Below, piece by piece: positions 56,993-64,000 of a stretch of 64,000 nucleotides of DNA (position 1 is the first letter of the stretch; every line of letters starts with the position of its first letter). The stretch is taken from positions 3,499,907 through 3,563,906 of the forward strand of contig CP159373.1 of the NCBI GenBank assembly GCA_032595685.2, read 5' to 3'. A program made the position numbers and the translations under genes. Under the pieces are notes generated by a model, which saw nothing but the letters and a program-made list of their open reading frames with translations, had not been told where the DNA came from and made no database searches. This stretch comes from Candidatus Electrothrix aestuarii (GTDB lineage Bacteria > Desulfobacterota > Desulfobulbia > Desulfobulbales > Desulfobulbaceae).

Positions 56993-57333
56993 GATAGATC
57001 TAAGGGAAAGGTTGAGAGTCAGTGGGGTAAGACATTGAAAAGTTTTTTTGAATGTCTGATCAGAACAAATTATGCGCTGAAATTCAACTTCAAATCTCAG
57101 CGTGTTTTGTGTATTGGAGAGAAATTTTCTTCTCGCAGAATGAAAAAAAGTAAAATTGAAAAACAGGTGCTATTTGTGAAAGATTTTGTACAAATTTTTG
57201 TAAAAACGTATAGTTGTTGACTGGATGAGAGTTAGCTGGTAGATCTTTCCTGAAAAAGGAGTAATCAAGTCGCTTGATGTTTGCAGATAAATTTTTTTTC
57301 ATTTTTTAACATATTCTAAAAAAAGATTGGTAT
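56993..57333. other. Divergent intergenic region
   Basis: Between mtnA and the hypothetical gene before GH31. AT-rich, with no reliable gene or RNA. TTGACT at 57219 is a possible -35 box, but no good -10 follows at proper spacing. Confidence 0.5.
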
Positions 57334-58092
57334 ATGGAGTGCATAAAAATGACAGACGCATTGAACAAGGTAATCCCTGTAGATTTTGCCAGTGAGAATA
57401 TCGTCGCATATGCTGTGAGCAATGTGCAGGATTTTCCCATTTTCCAACGTTCCATTATCGTCAATATGGGGCTGGAACCTCTGTTTTTTAATGAGCAGCC
57501 ACAGAGAGGACTTGCTCCCCGGAAATCAACCATTATCCAGAATAGAAGTATTGTCTCAGCCTCCCTGATAATGGTGATTGAGGTGAAAAGTCGTATTAAT
57601 CTCGGCAATGTGATCCTGAGTGAAGAATGGGCAAGCGCTGAAAAGCTTTTTGGTGCGGCATTGCACGGTGTGCCTTTGTGGAAATCACCCCAAGTGAAGA
57701 TAGGAGAACTCACCTTTAATCCCTTTGCTGCCCTGGGGCAGAATGGACAGGACCAACAGAAAGCCCAGAATACGGGCAGGCATGGAACCAAGGTCACCTA
57801 CCAGATAAAGGTGAATATCTGGTTTGCTACGGAATGTGCCAATTGCGTTATTCATAATCAGCATGATTTTATAGAGTTTCATACGCAGATTGCTGGAACC
57901 GGCAGGATGCAGAAGTTTGCAGATGAGACGATAGAAACCCTGTATGAAGATGTGATCCTGGGCGAGGGACAGACCCACGAAATATTTTGTAATGCCTTGG
58001 AGGACGGACGGAAGTTCGAGTATCCCTGGCATCAGTATTATTCCGATACAGACTGCATCTGGATGGCTACTGAGTTACATCCTGTACCCTAA
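57334..58092 (+). CDS. Hypothetical protein upstream of glucan-lyase-like gene
   Basis: 252 aa; ATG 57349 is an alternative start. No signal peptide or membrane helix and no recognised family. The N-terminal half has alternating hydrophobic segments (NIVAYAVSNVQDFPIFQRSI, SIVSASLIMVIEVKSRI); the middle is Gln/Gly-rich (LGQNGQDQQKAQNTGRHG) and is followed by a Cys pair in FATECANCVIH. It is 69 bp before the GH31 gene on the same strand, so a shared transcript is possible. Function unknown. Confidence 0.6.
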   Translation: MECIKMTDALNKVIPVDFASENIVAYAVSNVQDFPIFQRSIIVNMGLEPLFFNEQPQRGLAPRKSTIIQNRSIVSASLIMVIEVKSRINLGNVILSEEWASAEKLFGAALHGVPLWKSPQVKIGELTFNPFAALGQNGQDQQKAQNTGRHGTKVTYQIKVNIWFATECANCVIHNQHDFIEFHTQIAGTGRMQKFADETIETLYEDVILGEGQTHEIFCNALEDGRKFEYPWHQYYSDTDCIWMATELHPVP

Positions 58093-58161
58093 AATTAAGC
58101 GCAGGCAGTTGATGGTAACAGGTTGCACAAGACAATAATCTCACTTATGGAGGAGAAAGGC

Positions 58162-61100
58162 ATGTCGAACATCGTTTCATCATCAGTAGCAACAGGGGAA
58201 GCACAGATTTTTTCTGAGCAGGAAGCATATAAGTTTCTCAAAGTTGAGGAGTATTTTTCTCGATATAAGGAATGGGAAACGTTAACTATAGTTGATTCCT
58301 ACACATACGATAAAACAATAAAGGCTCTGACTCTGAAGTTCAAGAGAGGGGATGGTCAGGCATGCAGCATGCGTATTTATTGTCTGCATCAGGATATTTT
58401 TCGGATACGTTTTAACCCTGGCGGAGTCTTCGAAGAGGATGATAAGAACAGCAACTCTCGTTCCATTATTTGCGACACAGTGAGTGATTTGCAAAAGGTC
58501 TTGCAAGCGAGGAGAGGTGAGTTTCAACTTGAGCTAACGAAAGAAGATAATACAGTTAATCTACTGACCAGAGATAAGGATCAGCAACCTGTCCAGCAGG
58601 TGACGATCAGCTTGAATCCTTTTGTCATACAGGTCTCCAGCTTTTCTGCTGGTAAATTTTTTCCGGTTTGGGAAACAGCAGAAACACCGATCTACTACAC
58701 CCCCAACGGTGAGGAAGATTATGCCATTATTCAGGCGGTGAACAAGCCTGCCAGTGCCAAGTACATAGGCTTTGGCGAACAGGGCGGTCAATCGCTGAGC
58801 AAGAATACCGCGCAGATGAATTATTTTAATTTTGATAATATGCGCTATCGCCAGGTCTATAATCAGGGTCCTTTGGATGTTCGTGAACCTTTATATCATT
58901 CAGACCCGTTTTTTATGGAATTTAACGGGGTGCCAACGCAGCAGAGCGTTTGCGGAACCTTTGTCGGTAATGCCGGGCAGATGTTTATGGATATCGGTTA
59001 CATGAATTCTAAACGCTATATGTTCGGTACCCGGTTCGGAGAGCTGAATTACTACCTCTTTTTTGGCCAACAGCCAGCTGATGTGGTGAGTAGTTTCACG
59101 TCTATCGTCGGCAGATCCTACTTGAAACCGCGTTATTGCCTGGGATATCATCAGGGCTGTTACGGCTATGAAAGGAGAGAAATTCTGGAATGGGCCGTGA
59201 GTAAATATCGGGAATATCAGATTCCTCTTGATGGTCTGCATGTGGATGTGGATGTCCAGAATAATTATAAAACTTTTACTATTGATGAAGAAAAATTCCC
59301 TCATCCCTATGAGATGTTTCATAATCTGAAAGCACAGGGGATTAAGTGCAGCACCAATATCACCCCGGTGATCAGTTGTCGGGACACGGCCAAATATGCA
59401 ACCTATAATGAGGCATCTGCAAGCGATTATTTTGTTCGTGATCATCGCCATGACCCGGATAATCCTGCCGGGAAAAAATACCAATTGTATGGTGGCGGCA
59501 ATGAGTATTGCTCGAATGAATGGATAGAAGATGAGAATTCTCCGGGAAAGTGGGATCATTACCCTGATGGCTGGGTCCAAGGCTTTAACAGTGGCGAGCC
59601 CTATATTGGGGAGGTCTATTATGGTAAGGACGGGGCAGGACACCAATTAGGGACCCCAGGCCATTATGCTGATCTGGGCAGGTTCGAGGTGCGGAAATGG
59701 TGGGGAACCCAGTATCAGTATCTCTTTGATATGGGGCTGGAGATGGTTTGGCAGGATATGACTACTCCTGCTATCCGTGAAAGTCGGGGCGACATGAAGG
59801 GCTTTCCTTTTCGTCTGTTGATCAGTGATGATTTTTACGGAAAACCGGATAAGAAGACCCCTGCCATTAAAATCTGGAATCTGTATTCCTATAATCTTCA
59901 CAAAGCCACCTATCATGGCTTAGCCTTTTTGAAGGGCAGGGAGAATAAACGCAATTTTATTATCGGTCGAGGTAGCTTTACTGGCTCGCATCGCTTTGCG
60001 GGCCTATGGACCGGTGATAATTCTTCGGACTGGGACTTTCTGAAGATGAATGTGTCGCAGGCTTTGTCTCTGGGTATGTGCGGTGTGGTCATCAACGGTC
60101 AGGATATCGGCGGTTTTGAGGCTTCAATCAATGACGGAGGGCGGTGGGCCAGTCCCGAACTTCTGATGCGCTGGACCGCTGCCGGGGCCTTTCTGCCCTG
60201 GTTCAGGAATCATTATGTACGCAAGGGACGGAAGGAATTCCAGGAACCCTTTATGTATGAGGAGTGGTTTCAGCAATATCGTGGCGGTCATCTTCCGGCG
60301 CCGCAGGACTTGTACCGTATGGTGCTTCCAGTGTGTAAGCATTATATCGAGCTCCGCTATCGCCTGCTTCAGCTCTTTTACGATGCCATGTTTGAAAATA
60401 CCCTGGACGGTCAACCGATCTGCCGTCCTCTCTTTCTCAACGATTCTCAGGATGAATCGCTCTATAATGATAAGAAGGACTTTCTCGATAACGAGTTTTT
60501 TGTTGGCAAGGATCTTCTGGTTGCCCCGGTACTTGACCCGCAGGAGCTGAATAATAATCAGGGGAAAAGGGATGTCTATCTGCCCTCTGGGAGTGACTGG
60601 TACTGCTTTATGGATAATAGCATGCCGCTGGGGCCTGCAACTGAGGGGGGAACCACCATCAGGGAGTTTGATGCAAACTTGAACACCGAGGGAAGTCATA
60701 TCCATTTTATCGTGCCGGTCTATGTCCGGGCCGGGGCTATTATCCCGACCATTGAGCTGGAGCAGTATGTCGGCCAGCGCAATAAGGAACAACAGATTAA
60801 TCCGATAACTCTGAATATCTATCCAGGTGACGAGGGAGAATACACCATGTATCTTGATGACGGAGAGAGCCTTTCCTCAACTGATACGGTAATGGCTCAT
60901 CCTCATCTTCAGGAGGCATATCCTGAGCGGGATTGGAATACATACCGTGCAACTAAGATTTCGCATATTCGTGATGAGGGGAGCAAGGAGCGAAAGATTA
61001 CGGTGAAGCGTATTCATGATGGCTACACGCCAGAATTTGAGAAGTACTTCTTTGTCGCGATCTTGCATGATCCTGCTGAGAAGAAAGAGGATTCAGGTTG

Positions 61101-61287
61101 CCTGAAGAAAATCAGGATTGACGAGCAACAGATTGAGCTGATTTCTGGCGGAACAGCAGAGCAGAGAAGTGGTAGCCTATGGGCCTCACCTGTCAATGCC
61201 TGGTATTATAACGAGAATATCAATATCAGCTTTGTGAAGGTATTTGATAATAGCTCGGAAATCAGTATCAATGCTGAGTATGTGTAG
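58162..61287 (+). CDS. GH31 alpha-1,4-glucan lyase-like enzyme
   Basis: 1041 aa from ATG 58162 (GGAGAAAGG upstream; TTG 58123 is in frame but not needed). The chain follows red-algal alpha-1,4-glucan lyases, which cleave starch or glycogen to 1,5-anhydrofructose: LGYHQGCYGYERREIL, PLDGLHVDVDVQNNYKTFT, CSTNITPVIS, then MVWQDMTTPA with Asp532 at the nucleophile position (Asp553 in the Gracilariopsis enzyme) and FAGLWTGDNSSDWDF with Asp619 at the acid/base position (Asp665). The replacement of the hydrolase D-x-N-E loop by WQDMTTP is the lyase-type signature. No signal peptide, so it probably acts on stored glycogen. It could still be an alpha-glucosidase; biochemical proof is needed for the product. 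Confidence 0.8.
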   Translation: MSNIVSSSVATGEAQIFSEQEAYKFLKVEEYFSRYKEWETLTIVDSYTYDKTIKALTLKFKRGDGQACSMRIYCLHQDIFRIRFNPGGVFEEDDKNSNSRSIICDTVSDLQKVLQARRGEFQLELTKEDNTVNLLTRDKDQQPVQQVTISLNPFVIQVSSFSAGKFFPVWETAETPIYYTPNGEEDYAIIQAVNKPASAKYIGFGEQGGQSLSKNTAQMNYFNFDNMRYRQVYNQGPLDVREPLYHSDPFFMEFNGVPTQQSVCGTFVGNAGQMFMDIGYMNSKRYMFGTRFGELNYYLFFGQQPADVVSSFTSIVGRSYLKPRYCLGYHQGCYGYERREILEWAVSKYREYQIPLDGLHVDVDVQNNYKTFTIDEEKFPHPYEMFHNLKAQGIKCSTNITPVISCRDTAKYATYNEASASDYFVRDHRHDPDNPAGKKYQLYGGGNEYCSNEWIEDENSPGKWDHYPDGWVQGFNSGEPYIGEVYYGKDGAGHQLGTPGHYADLGRFEVRKWWGTQYQYLFDMGLEMVWQDMTTPAIRESRGDMKGFPFRLLISDDFYGKPDKKTPAIKIWNLYSYNLHKATYHGLAFLKGRENKRNFIIGRGSFTGSHRFAGLWTGDNSSDWDFLKMNVSQALSLGMCGVVINGQDIGGFEASINDGGRWASPELLMRWTAAGAFLPWFRNHYVRKGRKEFQEPFMYEEWFQQYRGGHLPAPQDLYRMVLPVCKHYIELRYRLLQLFYDAMFENTLDGQPICRPLFLNDSQDESLYNDKKDFLDNEFFVGKDLLVAPVLDPQELNNNQGKRDVYLPSGSDWYCFMDNSMPLGPATEGGTTIREFDANLNTEGSHIHFIVPVYVRAGAIIPTIELEQYVGQRNKEQQINPITLNIYPGDEGEYTMYLDDGESLSSTDTVMAHPHLQEAYPERDWNTYRATKISHIRDEGSKERKITVKRIHDGYTPEFEKYFFVAILHDPAEKKEDSGCLKKIRIDEQQIELISGGTAEQRSGSLWASPVNAWYYNENINISFVKVFDNSSEISINAEYV

Positions 61288-61303
61288 TTAGGTTAACAGT
61301 TCA

Positions 61304-61332
61304 GTAGGGGGCGAACCTTGTGTTCGCCCTTC
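61304..61332. repeat. GTAGGGGC-type hairpin repeat, short copy
   Basis: GTAGGGGGCGAAC, a short loop, then GTTCGCCCTT: a GGGCGAAC/GTTCGCCC stem. It is 16 bp past the GH31 stop and before the convergent DUF3124 gene, a position consistent with a transcript-end hairpin. Confidence 0.65.
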
Positions 61333-61351
61333 TATGTCTGCAATCGGCGGG

Positions 61352-61888
61352 TTATTTCTTGTTTTCTATATGCCTGATAACCCGCCCGGTGCTGGTGAAA
61401 GAAAGGCCCTGGGTGCCAGAATTACTCAGCATGAGGGTCTCGACAACAGGCTCGTACGCAGGATGCTCTGCAACCCACTCAACAATAAAGTTGCTTCCCA
61501 CCCCGCCTGTCTGCTCCCCGCTCTTCACAAAGAAATCCGCTGTGGCCATTGGGCCTAAGCGTTGCGGTTTCTCCAGATACTCCCGCACCATTTCTCCTTT
61601 TGAGTTATAATAACGAACAGATGTCAGGATGATAGGATAGGTGAAGTCTGTATTGTGGATGGTCAGGGTGACGGCCAGCTTCATGGTGTTATTCACGGTA
61701 TAATGCACCTCTGAATAGGCTGGTACAAAGATAGTCTGGCCCGTTGTGATATCAAGATCATGGATGAAAACCGGTTCTTCCTCTGGAGGAGGGGAAGAAG
61801 GTGCGGGCTTTTCTTCCGGGGGACTGCATCCGAAGAAAAGAAGAATGAGCAGGAGTGCTCCCATCATGTTTGCTGAAAATAAGCGCAT
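61352..61888 (-). CDS. DUF3124 lipoprotein
   Basis: 178 aa with a lipoprotein signal (MGALLLILLFFGC, Cys at about 21) and a Pro/Glu-rich linker. The rest matches DUF3124: GQTIFVPAYSEVHY, AVTLTIHNTDFTYPIILTSV, RYYNSKGEMVREYLEKP, GVGSNFIVEWVAEHP and QGLSFTSTGRVIRH. Function is unknown; the protein should be tethered to the periplasmic face of a membrane. It is 20 bp downstream of the small gene 61909-62286 on the same strand and probably co-transcribed with it. Confidence 0.85.
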   Translation of the reverse strand: MRLFSANMMGALLLILLFFGCSPPEEKPAPSSPPPEEEPVFIHDLDITTGQTIFVPAYSEVHYTVNNTMKLAVTLTIHNTDFTYPIILTSVRYYNSKGEMVREYLEKPQRLGPMATADFFVKSGEQTGGVGSNFIVEWVAEHPAYEPVVETLMLSNSGTQGLSFTSTGRVIRHIENKK

Positions 61889-61908
61889 CTTTTCTCTCCA
61901 ACCCTCTG

Positions 61909-62286
61909 CTATCGCATCGTTGATGGGGTTTCTTGTATTTTTTTACTCACAAATTCGATGATGCTGCGTTCAAGATATTCAATTCGACTTTGAAAGAGAA
62001 TGAGGACCTCCTTTTTTTGAAAGGAGGCTTCCCGGAGCAAGACTGGTGACATCTTATGTCGGCCAGGGCGTTCCTCTCCGTCGTAGACGGTTTCGTGAGT
62101 ATAACCTTTTCCCTCAAGCCAAGTCAGGGCTTTTTCCAACCTCCCCATCTTGTAGCAGAACTGAAAGCCTTGGAAGCTATACTGGTCATCATAATACCAT
62201 ATAATCAGATCCATATCCTCTCCGGTGAACCAGCGTCGAAATGGTTCACCCGGAATTTGGTAGATGTCTGGGATCTCTCTCAGCAT
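61909..62286 (-). CDS. Small conserved-looking hypothetical protein
   Basis: 125 aa from ATG 62286. The N-terminal part has aromatic and charged residues (LIIWYYDDQYSFQGFQFCYK) and reads like a compact alpha/beta fold; the C-terminus is helical and charged (LILFQSRIEYLERSIIEF). No signal peptide and no recognised family. Placed between the exchanger and DUF3124 genes on the same strand, it may share their transcript. Confidence 0.55.
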   Translation of the reverse strand: MLREIPDIYQIPGEPFRRWFTGEDMDLIIWYYDDQYSFQGFQFCYKMGRLEKALTWLEGKGYTHETVYDGEERPGRHKMSPVLLREASFQKKEVLILFQSRIEYLERSIIEFVSKKIQETPSTMR

Positions 62287-62384
62287 GGCAGGCGTTGGAC
62301 CTCGTCATCACGAGGAAAGCTTAACCCTACCGAGAAGGAGGGGGGTGCCTGAACGGAGGAAGGAGGGAAAGCCGCCTGCTGCTT

Positions 62385-63473
62385 TCATGTCCTATCCCAA
62401 AATTGTACTCCTTTTTTTTGCGCCCGAAACTCCTGCAGAGAGACAATGATCAGGGTGATTGCTGTAAGCGGCAGCACAAAATAGAGCATGATCGCACTGA
62501 ATCGGGGCAGGGCATCGTGTCCGGATGCTGCCAGAACGAGGTAAAGGGTATAAGCCAGGTAATACCCGAAGAACAGGAACCCTTCCTTTCTGCTGATGAC
62601 GCCACCAGTAAAAAATATGGGCAGACATGCCAGGGCAACAGTAATCATAATAGGCAGGTCAAATCTGATCACCGAAGGGGAAACTGCAATGCCTGTTGGC
62701 GAGGTAGCGGCTGCGACGCCGAGTACTCCCATAATATTGAAGATATTGCTGCCAACCACATTGCCCACAGCCATGTCGCGTTCTCCGTGAAGGGCGGCAA
62801 TGACCGACGTAACTGCTTCAGGCAACGATGTGCCGATGGAGACAACGGTCAGGCCGATAATCAATTCACTGATTTTGAGGTATTCGGCAAAGGAAACCGC
62901 ACTGTTGACCAACCAACGTGAGCCTATGACCAGCAGCACCAGCCCACCTATAACCAAGGCCATGTTCTTGGCCCATTGCGGATTACCGGCCTCTGCCGTT
63001 TCAACGCCGTCCAGTTCCATCTCTCCTTTTTTCTTGCGGCTTTGATGAATCAGGAACCAAAGGTAGGAAGCAAGTCCTGTAACCAGTATGATTCCGTCTA
63101 TTCGGCCCAAGTGTCCATCCAGTGAAAGCAAAAGGATCAGGGCTGAAAGCACGATGAGTAGAGGAACGTCAAGCCGTATCAGTTGTCGGGAGACAGACAG
63201 GGGAATAATAATTGCGGACAGGCCAAGGATAAAAAGGATATTCATGATGTTGCTGCCGATTACATTGCCCAGGGCAATATCTGCCTGACCGGAGAATGAG
63301 GACTTGACGCTCACCGCAAGTTCAGGGGAACTGGTAGCAAAGGCCACCACGGTCAGGCCGATAACCAGTGGAGAGACACCGAGCGCGCTGGCCAAGCGTG
63401 ATGCTCCCTTGACCAGGATTTCAGCGCCGACGACCAGCAGTACCAGTCCGGCAATAAAAAGGAAGATTAACAT
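62385..63473 (-). CDS. Calcium/sodium antiporter (CaCA family, YrbG-like)
   Basis: 362 aa with ten predicted membrane helices in two inverted halves. Each half carries an alpha-repeat: LTVVAFATSSPELAVSVKSS with GNVIGSNIMNILFILG, and LTVVSIGTSLPEAVTSVIAA with GNVVGSNIFNIMGVLG. The two acidic residues (Glu in SPE and LPE) are the ion-site ligands. A charged loop near residues 145-165 separates the halves. It should exchange Na+ or H+ for Ca2+ across the inner membrane. It lies 98 bp upstream of the small hypothetical gene on the same strand. Confidence 0.92.
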   Translation of the reverse strand: MLIFLFIAGLVLLVVGAEILVKGASRLASALGVSPLVIGLTVVAFATSSPELAVSVKSSFSGQADIALGNVIGSNIMNILFILGLSAIIIPLSVSRQLIRLDVPLLIVLSALILLLSLDGHLGRIDGIILVTGLASYLWFLIHQSRKKKGEMELDGVETAEAGNPQWAKNMALVIGGLVLLVIGSRWLVNSAVSFAEYLKISELIIGLTVVSIGTSLPEAVTSVIAALHGERDMAVGNVVGSNIFNIMGVLGVAAATSPTGIAVSPSVIRFDLPIMITVALACLPIFFTGGVISRKEGFLFFGYYLAYTLYLVLAASGHDALPRFSAIMLYFVLPLTAITLIIVSLQEFRAQKKGVQFWDRT

Positions 63474-63834
63474 AACAGCTTGCTGCTTTTTTTCTGGAGT
63501 TGTTGTTGCGTGATTTTGAAGTGTCAGTACAGGGTCGGTAGCCGTTTGTCTGGCTTTGAGCCTGCATAAATAAGATACAGTCCTTTTTCTTGGCCTGCAA
63601 GGAGATATGAATCTTCTCCAATCCTGAGAAGTTAGGTGGGACGATTTTGGATGGTGCAGCGAGTGGCGTCTTGGTGTCCGGTACTAACGGGAGAGGGACG
63701 TGAAAACGGATGTCGTTGCCTGATTGTGCTTGCGTTGTGGGGTGAAGGGCGTTTGAATCAAGGCCTTCATTTGGGGTAGAGTCAGCAGGTCAGCCTATCG
63801 GACATTTCCTGGCATAAATCTTTAATCCTCGCTG
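63474..63834. other. Intergenic, no gene seen
   Basis: 361 bp between the exchanger start and the FN3 gene end. No supported gene or RNA; the exchanger promoter should be here on the minus strand. Confidence 0.5.
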
Positions 63835-64000
63835 TTACAGCACCGCCGTCACCGTGTTGCTGGGCTCTCCTTCACCTGCCTTGTTGATGGCAAGGACGCG
63901 GTATTCCCATTCTTTGCCGTGTTTCTGATTGTTGATCGTGGCCTCGGTTTCAATGGCAATCCCGGCCAGGTCCCAGGTGCCGCCTTCGGTCAATTCCCGC
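63835..64000 (-). CDS. C-terminal end of a fibronectin type III-domain protein
   Basis: The final 54 codons before TAA (63835-63837) are seen; the gene continues past the window edge. The residues EWEYRVLAINKAGEGEPSNT are the F-G region of a fibronectin type III domain (Y-x-[VF]-x-A-x-N-x-x-G). The C-terminus ends immediately after this domain (VTAVL). Such domains are common in secreted and surface proteins. The rest of the architecture cannot be seen. Confidence 0.75.
   Translation of the reverse strand, partial: RELTEGGTWDLAGIAIETEATINNQKHGKEWEYRVLAINKAGEGEPSNTVTAVL

Noticed and set aside
57219-57246. TTGACT as promoter of the GH31 region
   Set aside because: No acceptable -10 box at 16-18 bp, and the distance to the gene is over 90 bp.

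Overview
The window looks like the chromosome of a Gram-negative, anaerobic, sulfur-cycle bacterium of the Desulfobacterota (Desulfobulbaceae-like, possibly a cable-bacterium relative). This is inference from gene content: Kdo transferase and outer-membrane lipoproteins, an HdrA-type flavoprotein remnant, a double-cubane-cluster 2-hydroxyacyl-CoA dehydratase family pair with its ATPase activator, a SulP transporter with universal stress proteins, an Fe-S flavoprotein, and large multi-PAS kinases. No rRNA, tRNA or CRISPR array was recognised.

Layout. 1-923: broken ISKra4-type transposase. 1.4-5.0 kb: gpsA and gyrA (minus). 5.3-14.0 kb: an AT-rich surface-polysaccharide (O-antigen type) operon behind a good sigma70-like promoter; it holds fdtA, fdtB and fdtC for a dTDP-3-acetamido-3,6-dideoxyhexose, a Wzx flippase, three glycosyl/glycerophosphotransferase-like proteins and an unusual HAD-nucleotidyltransferase-methyltransferase triple fusion. 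14.0-26.9 kb: housekeeping and envelope genes (ComM/YifB, rsmE, metallophosphoesterase, TPR lipoprotein with LolB-like lipoprotein, AMIN protein, trmFO, UspA, cyclophilin-FKBP fusion, waaA). 27.0-31.7 kb: accessory patch of small or odd genes bounded by palindromic elements, including an ankyrin-matrixin-ResB-like chimera. 31.9-37.2 kb: Fe-S flavoprotein and carAB. 37.2-41.3 kb: degenerate 42-bp repeat array and a trypsin-like/nSTAND1/WD40 conflict-type protein split in two. 41.6-46.8 kb: malic enzyme, TM2 protein, then a HesB-like protein with the double-cubane pair. 47.4-50.8 kb: a multi-PAS hybrid histidine kinase split by a homopolymer frameshift. 51-56 kb: hdrA remnant, two tandem-Usp proteins, SulP, mtnA. 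57.3-64.0 kb: an alpha-1,4-glucan-lyase-like GH31 enzyme, a DUF3124 lipoprotein, a Ca2+/Na+ exchanger and the end of a fibronectin-III protein.

Most notable signals. (1) Two copies of a roughly 140-nt structured leader-like RNA with a mutually exclusive hairpin arrangement, one upstream of the HesB/double-cubane operon and one upstream of the hdrA remnant; I cannot match it to a riboswitch class I know. (2) Three palindromic, MITE-like elements of 115-122 bp, each within about 45 bp of a gene's 3' end. (3) The split nSTAND1 protein has Asp where its protease-like domain should have catalytic Ser, and four nearly identical WD40 blades. (4) Several domain fusions that I do not recognise as standard architectures.
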